This document shows, piece by piece, positions 1 through 10,690 of a DNA stretch of 64,000 bases. Source of the stretch: Symsagittifera roscoffensis. Lineage: Eukaryota; Xenacoelomorpha; Acoela; Convolutidae. Location of the stretch: NCBI RefSeq assembly GCF_963678635.1, contig NC_087071.1, positions 10,675,088 to 10,739,087 on the forward strand, given 5' to 3'. The notes beneath the pieces were generated by a model that was given only the letters and a program-made list of their open reading frames with translations, was not told where the DNA came from and did no database searches. Made by a program: the position numbers and the translations under genes. How positions within the stretch are numbered: the first letter of the stretch is position 1; each line of letters starts with the position of its first letter.

Positions 1-515
1 ACGACATCAGAAACCTCGGCACCGTGGCCAAAACGACTGAATCAGAAGAAAACACCCCCAAATGCCCTACCCACCGAACCGACCAGAAAGCCAGTCCGGA
101 ACCGCCAGTCGAACTTGGCAAACGCCCTGGGAAATCCTGAACTGATTGATACAAAGAAAAAGGAAAACAAAAAGAAAATTCAATTCATTTCGAGATCGAG
201 TCACCACCGGACAAAACGCCGCCACCCACAAAGCTAAGCCTAAAATCGTTGAGCGCGGAAAGGTATTTTTCCAAAAGGAAACCAGAGTACAATGCTTGTC
301 TGAAATTCCTCGAGGCAATTAGCCAAAAAACAAGGGTAAACAACAGAATACAACTGAAATCATTGAACTTATCTCATTGAACTTATCGAAAAAAAAAGAT
401 GATGCAAACAGAAAAGAGAAGGAAGACGAGACGACAATTGAGGAACATGAAAACCAGACGGAAGACGACATTAACAAAATCGGCACCAAACTCGATCAAA
501 AGACCAAAACCTAGA
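1..515 (+). other. Decayed or multi-exon coding-like stretch, hydrophilic
   Basis: Base composition here is richer in G+C and codon-like on the plus strand than the flanks. Frames 1 and 3 each stay open for about 50-75 codons and encode Lys/Glu/Pro-rich sequence, with segments such as IESPPDKTPPPTKL around 195-240 and a Glu/Asp/Lys-rich run around 410-510. No single frame is open throughout. I see no recognisable domain. It may be exon remnants, a decayed transposon gag, or a gene cut by the window edge. The minus-strand ORF over the same bases looks like a shadow. Confidence 0.3.
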
Positions 516-935
516 AATGACTTTATAACAACGAAGTGAAGGAAATTGAGGTTCAAAGCAAAAAAAAATCTAGGGAAAATTAACTCAAAGCCAGAGAATT
601 ATATGACCAACAGCTCAGACGTCAATAAATGGTTTTATGAATCAATTGTTTTGTCTCGCTTACACAAGAGATCATGTGTATCAATCCGTTTGGATTCAGT
701 AACTGACACGTTCATACATCGCGGTATGATACATCTCTTGTGTCAAAGCCGATGATTCAACGTCGCACTTTAAAAGATAAATTTTTAAGGTTTACTGAAT
801 ACAGTTTATTCGTTTTTAGATCCTTTTTTTACCTTGATAACAAATTCACTTTTCAGATATGTGATTTTTCATTAGAACTTTTTTTTGTTAAAAAAACTAA
901 GTTAGAAAAAACAGATAGAAAAGTTTGTTAATATT

Positions 936-1103
936 TTGTTTTCAGGACTGAAAAAATGCACACAACAGTCTATATCGCTAAATAGCCATAGTGATAAATT
1001 AGTTTTTTTTTTTGGAAACAAGCCGCAAGTTCTGCAATTAGAGCCATATTGGGAGAACGTCTACACTGGAACTCCTATTCCAAAGGAATTGTGGAGGAAA
1101 GGT
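936..1103 (+). CDS. Possible internal exon upstream of the lectin-like exon
   Basis: A pyrimidine-rich acceptor ending TTTTCAG (to about 945) is followed by about 155 bases open in one frame. That frame ends at AAAG|GTAGGG, a fair donor. The peptide ends with YWENVYTGTPIPKELWRKG, whose Trp/Gly/Pro spacing resembles the middle of a C-type lectin domain. The exon lies 1.0 kb upstream of a clear lectin-type 3' exon on the same strand. Splice phase to that exon does not match directly, so another exon or a defect must lie between. Membership in the same gene is inference. Confidence 0.35.
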
Positions 1104-1233
1104 AGGGGGCTTCCCAATCTAAATCTGGTTGATTGAATCAACCACCTTTAATAATTTTTCGCTAGCGCAATTAATAAGTAACTTGAAACAACTTGATTTG
1201 AAAAACTGTTCCATCGAAAATTGGATTGCGTCT

Positions 1234-1669
1234 CAAATGGCATAATTCCCAAAGGCATAAAAATGAAAAATTTCCCAAATAGCATAAATTTCATGCAACA
1301 GCTGCTTTGGAAAAATGGAGAACAAATTTTTCGTGAACAATGTGAGAAAATTAGTCAAATTGTCAATTCAAATGTTGATTGACATTTTATCCTGAAAAAC
1401 TTGTAGAACTTTTTATCAAAAGCAAGAAGCAGAAGCTTGCGATTATTAATAAGCTTCTTGTGGTCAATTTTTTTTGACAAATCTGTTGCTTAAATTTGTT
1501 TGGAAGCAATTAATTCCAAATCTTGTTCACATGCTTTCGTTCCTGACAAAATCATAGAAGTAGAAATTGATAGAAAACGTTTAAATTACAATGAAAACTT
1601 AAAATTTATGCCATTTGGGAAAAATTTCCTTTTTTATGCCATTTGGGAATTATGCCATTTGGGAAGTAA
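1234..1669. mobile_element. MITE with about 60-bp inverted termini (GGCATAATTCCCAAA family)
   Basis: The left end (1234-1297) carries repeated units of the type AAATGGCATAATTCCCAAA. The right end (1599-1668) carries the same units inverted (ATGCCATTTGGGAATTATGCC). The arms match over roughly 60 bp with a few differences, and the 300-bp core shows no coding potential. This arrangement is typical of a non-autonomous foldback/MITE element. I cannot fix a target-site duplication with confidence. Confidence 0.6.
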
Positions 1670-2137
1670 CCGAAAAACGTACATCGCATAATCTTTCTTT
1701 CTCCAAAAATCTGCTAAGTTAATCTTCTTTAGGTTGCATCAGACCACGAATGTTTGACATTTTATTGTTTGAATCCGACACTTATACAGGCATGAAAATT
1801 TTTTCCGAGAAATTGATGAGCAACAGCTTCATAACTTAGAAAATTAAAAAAGAATGTTAAGAAGCTATCAGTATCTTTTGGGGGTAACACTCTCCCCTGA
1901 AAAAATGTCTCCTGTCTCCTGATAGCAAATAAATTTGAAGAGCCACCATCAACTTTCAGATTTTTAGTAGACTACTTTTTGTAGTAAAATTTTCTCCTGA
2001 TAAATTAGCTACAAAATCATAAGTAAGATTTCAAGAATAAAATAAGTGCGGGCAAAAATTTCGCTCGGCTTCTGCTTGACAAAAAGTCATCAAAAACGAT
2101 TTACCATTAACCAATTTGAAAAAAAAAATCGACTGAG

Positions 2138-2331
2138 TGGTCTGTTGATTATGCTTGGGAAATCCCCTGTGTTACAAAGGCCAGCCAAGTGACCCTTCAA
2201 GTGAAACCTGCGTTGATTCGTGGGTTGGCACAGGTCTGAATGACAAATCGTGTTGGAGAGAACGGGAAGTTTTGTGCGAATACAAACTGCCCGAACCAGA
2301 ACCAGACCGCTTGATGCTGACTGTTTTTTAA
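2138..2331 (+). CDS. C-type-lectin-like domain, 3' terminal exon (frame break near 2158)
   Basis: After an acceptor-like CTGAG the sequence reads WSVDYAW, then shifts frame by one base. It continues as GQPSDPSSETCVDSWVG, then LNDKSCW and VLCEYKLPEPEP, to a TAA at 2329. The order WSxxxxYxxW, GQPSxxxxETCV, (L)ND(K)SC, (V/I)LCEY is the signature of the C-terminal half of a C-type lectin domain (long-loop region, WND-like motif and the last two disulphide cysteines). These domains usually bind carbohydrate or protein in secreted proteins. The one-base break between the Trp and the GNP stretch means this is a pseudogene, a sequencing error, or a misplaced exon edge. The typical calcium-binding EPN/QPD triplet is GQPSD here, so sugar binding is uncertain. 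Confidence 0.6.
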
Positions 2332-2940
2332 TTAGGTTTATTTGGAATTGAAAAAAAGTTCAGGATAGACAGAAATATTTCACAAAAAAGTTTCCTTTCA
2401 AAATTTTGTTCACACCAAATTTAGCTATTCTGACAGAATACTGTGTACTTTCAATTTTGCACGATAGTTTGATTAGAATCGACAGATTGCTTTTGAACTA
2501 ATTCTGTTCGTTCGATTTTTTGAAAAGCGTTAGTTACTCAGCTGATAATTTCCGAAGAACATTTTTCAGAACTACGCCATTTATTTTTTTGTTTTTATCT
2601 TTGATCGTTTTTGTACAAATCTTAATATGTGCAGTTGCCTATGGAAAATATTTGTCAATCTGCTGGTATAAACCATTTCTTTTGACCATTATGGAGCTTG
2701 ATTATAAATGGTTGAAAAGAAAAAAAATATGTTGTCTTATTTTTGCAAACGGTTGCTTATAGTTGTGCTTATGCTGAAAAACTACCTCTTTGAAGCTTTT
2801 CAAGCATCTAGTTTTGCTTTTAAGTTTTCCCCGAAATGTTTTAAAGTTTCTTTTCCAGACTATGAATAATCGGAAACCCGGGTTGTTTCAGCTTGTTATC
2901 GATCTCGGACATTGCGGGTAAAGCCATGAATCAACTTCGT
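2332..2940. other. No gene seen
   Basis: AT-rich sequence with one 80-codon plus-strand ORF at 2520-2762 that is hydrophobic, lacks any recognisable motif and has no supporting splice context. I regard it as chance. Confidence 0.4.
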
Positions 2941-2944
2941 TGAC

Positions 2945-4335
2945 TTTACTTCTTCTAGAAACACTAATTATAGTTTGTCAAGTTTGACAAAAAACATTGA
3001 TATCGTGTTTTTCATCATAATCGATGTTCAAGTGCTGTAGTTTTTTGTTCGGAGCTTTAGTGTTATGTTCTATGATTACCCAGGTTGACGTGCATAGAAG
3101 AAAAATGCTTATCATACAGCTTCATATATGAATTCTATGGAAAAAAGCTTATCATACAATTTTCATGTATAAAAAAATATAAAATAGTCATTTCGTCATA
3201 GAAAAATCAAAATTTTCAAAAATCACCAAAAAACGTGTCTGGGTAACTTTAAATAGTTTTAAATAAGTGTATCTATGATAGAGGGCATATTGACAATCAA
3301 AAACCTAATTTTAATTTTGTTCAGAAAAATGCTTACCATAAAGTTTTCATATATGAAAACTGTATGATATGCATTTTTTTCATACACAAAAATAAAAATT
3401 TGAGGTAAAAAATTTTTAATCCCTTTTTTGGCTGCAAATTTGCATTTGTGCTAAACAAATTTTGAGAAAAAAAAATTGCTGCAAAATTTGACATTTTAGT
3501 GTTTATAACGTAGTCCAGGATGAGTTTCTCACCCAAAAAACCAAAAATAACATGAAAAGGTTTTTTTTTGTAAACACGATTATTATCTTTTGTTTCCTTT
3601 GCTAAGATAAAAATAAGTTTGTAAAAACAAAAAGGCCTTTTTTCTCAACCATCATATTTTTCCAGCTAAAAATTATCTAGCCATGTTCGAAAAATTACAT
3701 TTTTGGTATACATTTCAAAACGTTAAAATTAACTTTTATGGCTGAAACCACCAAATGCAGTTTATCTGCGTGGTAACTGCCAGTTACACTTTGGGTTTTC
3801 TCATGACAAAAAATCCTTGATTAGTGGTTCGGTATTTTTTGAATTTCCATTTATGGAAAAAATACTTATCATTCAATTTCATAGTATGGAAAAAATACTT
3901 ATCATACAATTTCATTTTAAAAAAAAATACTTATTTTGCTATTTTCATAGATACTTTTTACTCTATGAAATTGTATGAAAGAATATGATACGCATTTTTT
4001 TCATTTATGAAAATTGTATGATAAGCGTTTTTGTCAACCCGGGTAGTCATTTTTTGTCAACCCGGGTAGGGAGCTTTACTTTTTATTGTTCAATGATTAA
4101 TTGTAGGTTGACTGATATCGTGTTCTTCAATTTAACATGTCAGTTAATCAATGTTCACGTGCTTTAGTTTATTGTTCGGAGCTTTAGTGTTATGTTCTAT
4201 AATAAATTGATGGTTCACTGATATCGTGTTCTTCAGTTTGATATGTCAGTTAATCGATGTCCATGTCCTTTAGTTTAATGTTCGGAGCTTTACTTTTATG
4301 TTCTATGATTAGTAGAAGGTTGACTGAAGTTATTA
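2945..4335 (+). repeat. Tandem repeat of about 107-bp units, split by a MITE
   Basis: Units starting with GGAGCTTTA begin at 3051, 4070, 4178 and 4284. They share the phrase TGATATCGTGTTCTTCA and a following GTTAATCGATGTTCA. Unit length between the last three starts is 106-108 bp. A partial unit precedes 3051. The array is interrupted between 3078 and 4067 by a MITE of the CCCGGGTTGAC family. Confidence 0.65.
3079..4066. mobile_element. MITE, CCCGGGTTGAC family, copy 1 (TA target duplication)
   Basis: The element begins CCCAGGTTGAC at 3079 after TA and ends GTCAACCCGGG before TA. The right end is doubled: GTCAACCCGGG ends at 4043 and again at 4066, with TAGTCATTTTT between. Subterminal regions are full of the motif ATGCTTATCATACAATTTTC next to short palindromes such as CATATATG. 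No transposase is encoded. TA flanks point to a Tc1/mariner-type mobiliser. It is inserted inside a tandem repeat array. Confidence 0.7.
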
Positions 4336-4990
4336 CCTTTTTTCAATTTATGTAACAAATTAAAACAAATTCTCTTCAACAGTTTTATCCGAGCTGAATC
4401 TAGATATCAAAAGATATAAAAATAAAAGATAAGTCGTTACAATTCTGTATAACCTCAGTAAGATTTAACTCAAAAATTGGGAAAGTTTTATGTTTTGTCA
4501 ATTCCCCATAAAATCAAAATGTTAGTTTTTTTCTAAAACTTTCGAACAAAATAACTAAAAAACAGTATTAATTATTAATACCGCAAGTTTATCATTTATC
4601 ATTTTGTTGCTCTGTGGAATACAGAGTCAATGTTGATCACGAAAATCACAAAAAAGTGCTGGAATACATTGAATGTTTATTGATTAGATTTATTGTGATT
4701 CTAAAGTTATGATTAGGTTAACACTTACTTCCCATAAACTTTGAAAATCTAATTAAAAATCCCCATCGATTAGTGTCCACTGAAGATTTTCCGACATTGT
4801 AATAAAGTAAACTAAAACAGCACACGGGGGGTTTTTTGGTAGATATGAATAATTTTTCAAAAGAATTGCTGTAGAAGGCGGTAAATCCAATACTTAGTTA
4901 GTTGATTGACCGCAGCTTGTTAAAAATGTTAATGAAGTTTGACTTCTTAATGAACTAAGGACAATACAAGATTACGCCTCAACCAATTTG
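4336..4990. other. No gene seen
   Basis: AT-rich sequence without convincing coding frames, splice sites or long repeats. Confidence 0.4.
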
Positions 4991-4994
4991 ACCA

Positions 4995-5300
4995 TCTTGA
5001 ATGATATGTTTGCGCATTCAAAGACAAACCCACTTCAAACAGTATATCGAAGCCCGCAAAACGATACAGGACTCCGCATATGAGCACCGCAATGGCTCAA
5101 CGACGATTCACAAATTTAAAGCAACGGTGATAGTCAGAGGCAAAAAGGATAAATCCAGTGGCAACAAACTATACGAATTTACGTGAAAACTGCTACTCCA
5201 GCAAAAAAAAATGTCTGCGTTGCAAGGGCAAAAAGTTTTGTCAACATAAAGTCATCCGCTAAGGTACGACTAAAGCAGCAACTTGAAAAAGAGAAATTTC
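4995..5300 (+). other. Coding-like fragment, frames broken
   Basis: One frame (5001-5186) is open and hydrophilic. The next frame continues with KTATPAKK and KQQLEKEKF. The third gives a cysteine cluster CLRCKGKKFCQH near 5208-5245, which has a C-x2-C-x5-C-x-H spacing reminiscent of a zinc-binding knuckle. The frames do not join without shifts. This is probably a decayed transposon or gene fragment; I cannot assign a family. Confidence 0.22.
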
Positions 5301-5399
5301 GCTGAAAGGCTCCAATTGTTTGAAATTGACCATGGAGTAATTTGCTGCTCAATTTTTTGTCAGTTTTGTACAAAGTTGGCGATGAAAATCTCACATGTC

Positions 5400-6005
5400 C
5401 TTAAAAGACTTCGAGCATTGCAAATTTCCATGTAAAATTTATCATTTGAAAAGGTGATTAATTCGACTCAAAGAAAAACCTTATCGGATTTTTTGTAATA
5501 AATTTTGGAGCTTTTCTCTGTTTTTTTCTACTTCTATCAGGCTAAACTGTTTGTCTTGATTGGAGTCATTATCAAATCATGCTTCTTAATAAATAGGTGA
5601 AACTTTAATTCAAACACTCAGATTGGGAGCCCTTAAACCATGACCCCTGAAACTTTGGGCGAACTTGCATGACCGAGAAAAAGTATATAGGGGCTTATTG
5701 CCCAAGACGAGATATTTCAATATAGAAAAATAGTATAGAAAAAAAATTGAAACAAGTTCAGAGGCAACGGATTGCAAAGTTCCTCTGTTGGCTCGCAATT
5801 GAATTCGATTTGTCAGACTTTTCTGAATTTTATGTGAGAAATAGACCTAAATTGCAAGCAATTTTTTAGATTTTTAATTATGTTACAAACTTGTGCTGGC
5901 AATTTTTAGTACTATGTTTCCTATTATTGTAACACCACGGGTTGTTCATGATGTCTTTCTATTTTCTACTCCGAGAACTCTAATGAGTTGAAAATGCAAC
6001 ACCAA
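5400..6005. other. No gene seen
   Basis: No credible exon or repeat boundary found. The 62-codon minus-strand ORF at 5610-5798 lacks any domain signature. Confidence 0.35.
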
Positions 6006-6007
6006 AG

Positions 6008-6205
6008 TTAACGCATCAATTTTCACGGAATATCTGCTTTTGAGGTTATTTCACAAAAGTCTATGGTTGTTTGTCGCAAAAAAGGTTCATAATTCTTTCA
6101 AGCGGTGTATGGACTGAGAATAACGGTTGCCGCGTTCCTATTGGCCCAATACCTAATCCGATTTCAGTGACTATGTTAAGGTAGAGACTTGCTGTATTAA
6201 TTAGT
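6008..6205 (-). pseudogene. Broken copy of the lectin-like 3' exon found at 12.35-12.6 kb
   Basis: On the minus strand this stretch aligns with the exon at 12354-12595, including the intron end (ATACAGCA) and the start of the coding part (NIVTEIGLGIGPIG versus NIVTSIGFGTGPIA). About 65 bp of the middle is missing and stops interrupt the rest. It is therefore a truncated duplicate, not a working exon. It sits directly beside the left arm of a foldback element. Confidence 0.55.
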
Positions 6206-7190
6206 CAGCCTCAATTGAACTCGGAACAGTTTTGTGGTGCGGGGGATTATTCGCCTCAACTAACTATTGCCCGTTAAATTTTGAGCATCGGAGTATCATA
6301 GCGCTCTTATAGTCGCTTTAGTCTATTTGTGAGCGTTTTCTAGCAATCTTTAAGTCAGGATAGTCTATTGGTGAGCGCAAACATTCCGGAACCACAAAAA
6401 TCTATGAATCGGTCCACCGAGTGAAATGTTTTTGAGATTTGGTCCGAATAAAGAAACATCCCGAGCGTATACATTCGTTACTGTCCTCAAAATTCGGAAC
6501 AACAGGTAGAAAGAAAGTTTGTTTGCAAGTATTTGATGCACTGGTTTTTCTCATAGCTAAAGCAATCACGCTGTTTTTTTTCAAACCAAAACTGAAACAC
6601 AATCCAGTAAAACGTGTCTTAAGCTCAACCAAAACACTACTGTTAACACAAAAATCTTGAAATGTATAATTTTTCATCGTAATTGCAAATAAATGCGTGA
6701 TTGCTTTAACTATGTGAAAATCATTTCATCAAAAAATTGTAAATAACTTATTTTTACTACCAAATAAAAAAATTTCGAAAATAGGTTTCAAAAATTCTTT
6801 AATTAGCAAAACAAAAAGGAATATCGTATAAAAATGTATGCAAAAACTCTAACGCTACGTGGTGCCTCTCATTTTCTTTTGCGTTTTTTGTTCTGACTTT
6901 TGAAGACAGTAACCAATGTATATGCTGGGGGTGTTTTTTTATTCTGACCAATTCTCAAAAACATTTCTCTCGGTTGACCGATCCATAGGTTTTCGTGATC
7001 CCGGAATGGTTGCGCTCACTGCTAGACTATCCTGACTTAAGATTGCTAGGAAACGCTCACAAATAGACTAATGCGACTATAGGAGCACTGTGATACTTTG
7101 ATGCTTTAAGCTTAACATGCATTAACTAGGTGTGGCAAATTATCCCCCCCACCTCCAAAATCAATTGAGGCTGCCTAATTGACCTGGTGG
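6190..7190. mobile_element. Foldback element with about 270-bp inverted arms
   Basis: The arm at about 6190-6460 is repeated in inverse orientation at about 6935-7190. Matching landmarks include AGTCAGCCTCAATTGA (6202 area) against TCAATTGAGGCTGCCTAA (7160-7180), and GAGCGTTTTCTAGCAATCTT against AAGATTGCTAGGAAACGCTC. The 480-bp core contains overlapping ORFs on both strands (6402-6677 and 6439-6660) that look like shadows. There is no transposase. Confidence 0.6.
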
Positions 7191-8016
7191 AACTCCATTC
7201 ACTGAAAATGCTTATTATACACTTGCATATATTAAGTGTATGGAAAAAAACTTGTCACGCATTTTTCGTACGAAAAATGGTTGAGAAAAGATATGATTGA
7301 GAAAAGATAGCGGCTTTTTGATTCCAATGAAACAGTCTGGTTTTTGTTTTCTGAAAACAAAATGCTTAGGATACAAATTCTAAATATGGAAATTGTAAGA
7401 CTAGCTTTTTTTATGGCGACACAATTAATTTTGAAATTGCCACAAAACTTTTTTGTTTTTTTTTCAACTGCAAAGTGAATTTTGTACTCGAAAAAATAAT
7501 TTTTATGGTAAATTTAATCTTTTGTGTGCATAACGATACACTAATATTGGATTTTGTTTTTCATTTTTGCCTAATTTTTTTAAACGATGAAAAGGCTTAT
7601 TTTGATTTGAATGGCATGTTTATGTATGCCGTGATCAATTACTGATATTTTTAAGATTCAAAAGTTGAAAAACTTTGCAAAAGTTTAAAAGTTTGTTATT
7701 TTCGTTATATCGTTTATGAATGACAGCTTAAAGACAGCTCAGGTCATTTTCGATGCAATTTAAAAGCAACAACGGCCAACCTTTAGAAAACGAAGATCTT
7801 TGTCACTTGCGGTCGGAAAATTTAAGTTCGAGAATTTTCTTAGGAAAAAATCAACTTTTTGTTTTATAGGAATTCTTCTCTCAAAAATTTTTCACATTCA
7901 CATATCAAAAAATGCTTGTCTACATTTTTCTGTACGTATGCAATTGTTTGGAATTGCATCGTAAGAAGTTTTTCATATATGGAAAATGAATAATAAGAAG
8001 TTTTGATCAACCCGGG
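7175..8016. mobile_element. MITE, CCCGGGTTGAC family, copy 2
   Basis: The right end is ATCAACCCGGG at 8016. The left end has lost the CCCGGG tip but keeps TTGACCTGGTGG followed by ACTGAAAATGCTTAT, as in copy 3. The internal part (about 7560-7800) matches copy 4 (39420-39670) in the opposite orientation, including a shared GGCATGTTTATGTATGCC-type stretch. No coding capacity. Confidence 0.6.
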
Positions 8017-8135
8017 TTCAGACAAAAGCTAAAAACAGTTTGAGAATGAAAATTGACTGAAGTTAGTGCCATATGATTTAACTTAAAAAACTAAATTTGT
8101 TTTTTAATTTGTTAGATAAACAAGTGAGAGTGGCT

Positions 8136-8760
8136 ACTTGGTAAGTATTACTGATTGTTGCACCGGCATTCTTGAAAAACTGCAACTTTTTTTTATCGTT
8201 ACTTCTTTGATTTAATGTTTTTTCTGTGTGTGTTGCGGTGATATTATTAAGGGACTAGTGAGTTTGACATGAGTACAATGATTGTATTCGGTCACTGAGC
8301 AAAAACAAAAAATCTTAGCATGAATCAAGACAGTTTTGTCAAAATAGTCCTCTTGCAGTATTATTTTGACTTTTTTATTATTTGATTTCGCATGAAGTGT
8401 TGAGGGAGGTTAAAACTGAAATAGTTATAGTACGATACATCCTTCGACCTGTGAAAAACGAATTAGTCGGTACGTCAATTCAGAAATAATAGTATCTCCA
8501 ATTGTATTTCATATCAAAACAGATTCAACTATTTCAGATCGAGAGCATGAACAGTGACAAGATGGCAGGTACTAATTAACCGCTGACAACACAAGGGCGC
8601 AAATAAAGAACTCAATCAAAACAAACTCAAACTGTTCATATGAAATGTATATATATGACATTCCGTCTAGCTTAAAAATTTTAAATTGTAACTTGAAATT
8701 GCAGAAACACAAATACTTCTGAATTTTAGACCAAAACTCAACCCTCTCCCTGGTCATATA
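8136..8760. repeat. Segmental duplication, copy A (uninterrupted)
   Basis: This block is repeated at about 9190-9672 and, after an inserted 810-bp element, at 10483-10690. Shared phrases include TCGGTACGTCAATTCAG and TACTAATTAAC. The two copies differ at perhaps one base in five to seven. Copy A shows the unoccupied site GTGACAAGATGGCAG. Confidence 0.7.
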
Positions 8761-8789
8761 CCTTTAAAATTCTGGTTAAATTTTTCTCC

Positions 8790-9205
8790 TGTATCCTATA
8801 ACAAGCCCGGACTTTTTGGCGATCGCATATTGTCCAAATCCTGCAAATCCTGACTTGAGTAGGACACTAGCCGCTGTTTTCGCAGTCTCCCGCCTTCTTT
8901 TTAGCCCTCCCATTCTCGTCTCCGCACGCTCTTTGATCACGCTCGCGGCACTACTTTATTTCTCCTTAAGTGCCGTTTTGCCTGCGTGCGCCTACTCCTT
9001 TGTTTTGTTTTTTTTTTGTCCGTTGGCATTTCATTCCTTTCTGTCGTCGTCCTTCATCGTCGCTGCGCGGCTTGGGCCTTGTCCGGCCTCCTCTGCTTTT
9101 CTTTGGCAGTCTATGCACAGGGCAACACTAATGGTTAGTACTCGGAATTGGAATCCGAATCTTCGCCGTCCCAGCTATTTTGGTTCTGCAGTTTTTAATG
9201 GTTCT
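8790..9205 (-). CDS. GC-richer island with a possible two-part exon
   Basis: This is the only clearly GC-enriched block in the first 20 kb. On the minus strand, after an acceptor-like AAAACTGCAG near 9189, the frame reads NQNSWDGEDSDSNSE. Skipping a 31-base GT...AG segment (about 9108-9138), it continues in phase as LPKKSRGGRTRPKP and on through a long basic stretch to a stop. An acidic-then-basic low-complexity nuclear-type tail is plausible. A 31-base intron is very short, so this could instead be a decayed exon or a promoter-proximal island. The 142-codon plus-strand ORF over it (8816-9244) is hydrophobic and probably a shadow. No family recognised. Confidence 0.3.
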
Positions 9206-10690
9206 TTCTTTGAATTAATGTTTTTTTTTTGTGTGTGTTGCTGAAGTGTGAGTGATATTGTGAGTGATATTTGTGAGTGATATTTTTGAAGGCGCAGTAA
9301 GTTTGAACTGATTACAATGATTGTATCCGTTCAATGAACAGCAGCAAAAAAAATCAGAGAAAAAAATCTGGAAAATTTTGTCAAATTCGTCTTTTTGCAT
9401 TAATATTTTGACTTTTTTTATTATTTGATTTCGCCGAAAGCGTTAAATGATGTTTCCCACAGATAGTTTTCCTTTTAAGTAAATCAATTTTTGTAGCCTG
9501 AAGATTGTTAGAAAAAAGTACTTAAAACTGAAATGGTTATTTTACGATACATAATTCGACCTGTGAGAAACGAGCTAGTCGGTACGTCAATTCAGCGTTA
9601 ATAGTATCTCCAACTGTATTTCAAATCATAACAGCTTCAATTATTTCAGATCAAGAGCACCCTCAGTGACAACCCGCACCGAGCACCCATGGATCATAAT
9701 CGATTAAATTGTCATAATATGGTCAGCATCTAAAAACTGACAAAATAATCTATTATAATCCATTAGTAATGGATTAGAAACCTAATATTTTTTATCCCAA
9801 TAAAATCGATTAAAAACGATTACAATCAATTATAATGGATTTTTTCGAGAGGTTATTCATGAAATTTACAATTTTGTTAAAAATTATCTCATTTCCTGAT
9901 TAGTGTAGTTGCTACGTGTTATGTTTCATAAAATGTTACATTTAAGAAAAACATATAAATTTTTTTTGTCTCTAGTTTTTCTAATTCATCGCAGTTTAAC
10001 ACTTCATTTTACCCCCCCCCCCCCCCCCAGCCAGTTAAGCCCCCAGTACCCAGTATACTACCACCCACCAGTTTACTCCCCCCCCCCCTCCAGTTTACCC
10101 TTCCCCTTTAGCTGGGTAAGAAGTTGAGACATGGCATTTAGTAAAAGACAGGGCATAATTTCTGCAAACTTCTCGCAAAATTTGCAAAATTTTGCAAAAA
10201 TAATCGAATTTAGAACTAAAATTGAAATGGATTATAATCAATTATAATGGTTTATAATGGCTTTTCATTTCAAAGTAAGCGATTATAATGGATTATCTTG
10301 GCAAAAATATTCGATTTCAGTGACAAAAATAAAGGATTATAATCGATTATAATGGATTATAATGGATTAATTTTTCTCAAAAATAATCGATTATAATGGC
10401 AATATAATCGATTTCGTTGTCTGAATTTTACATTCGGAATGGATTATAATCGATGATTTTTGTCTCGGGCGCTCGGTGCGGGAAGGTTGCAGATACTAAT
10501 TAACTCAATCCACAACCACAGACAGCACCAAGGGCGCCAAAAAACAAATTCAATCAATTTCAAACTGTTCATATGCATTGTGTATTTATGATAAAGATGA
10601 TTATTTGCACTACGTAATTTTGCGTGAAAAACCTTTAGAAAAGATTGAAAGACTAGAACACACACTGGCACAAAGTTCTCACCATCTCAA
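9190..10690. repeat. Segmental duplication, copy B (interrupted by an 810-bp insertion)
   Basis: The left part, about 9190-9672, and right part, 10483-10690, are together homologous to 8136-8760. The left part also carries three copies of a 13-14-bp unit TGTGAGTGATATT at 9246-9287 that is single or absent in copy A. Confidence 0.7.
9673..10482. mobile_element. Non-autonomous element with CCCGCACCGAGC termini and TTATAATCGATT subterminal repeats, copy 1
   Basis: The ends are CCCGCACCGAGCACCC (9673-9688) and its inverse GGGCGCTCGGTGCGGG (10467-10482), with one mismatch in 16. Inside each end are dense, degenerate repeats of ATTATAATCGATT and ATTATAATGG (9695-9850 and 10200-10455). The middle contains a C-rich low-complexity tract (10012-10115). 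Copy A of the surrounding duplication lacks the element, which fixes its borders; AA may be duplicated at the junction. No ORF. Confidence 0.75.

Noticed and set aside
3100-4020. CRISPR-like array of repeated ATGCTTATCATACA units
   Set aside because: Unequal spacing, mixed orientation and eukaryotic context; these are subterminal motifs of MITEs.
6402-6677. Overlapping ORFs on both strands in the foldback element core
   Set aside because: Neither has a domain; open frames on both strands reflect chance in the repeat core.
8816-9244. 142-codon plus-strand ORF, hydrophobic
   Set aside because: Composition is a by-product of the antisense of an acidic/basic frame; it extends into a T/G run and has no domain. 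Minus-strand reading preferred.
9909-10127. ORF across the poly-C tract
   Set aside because: Low-complexity C/T sequence inside a non-autonomous element.
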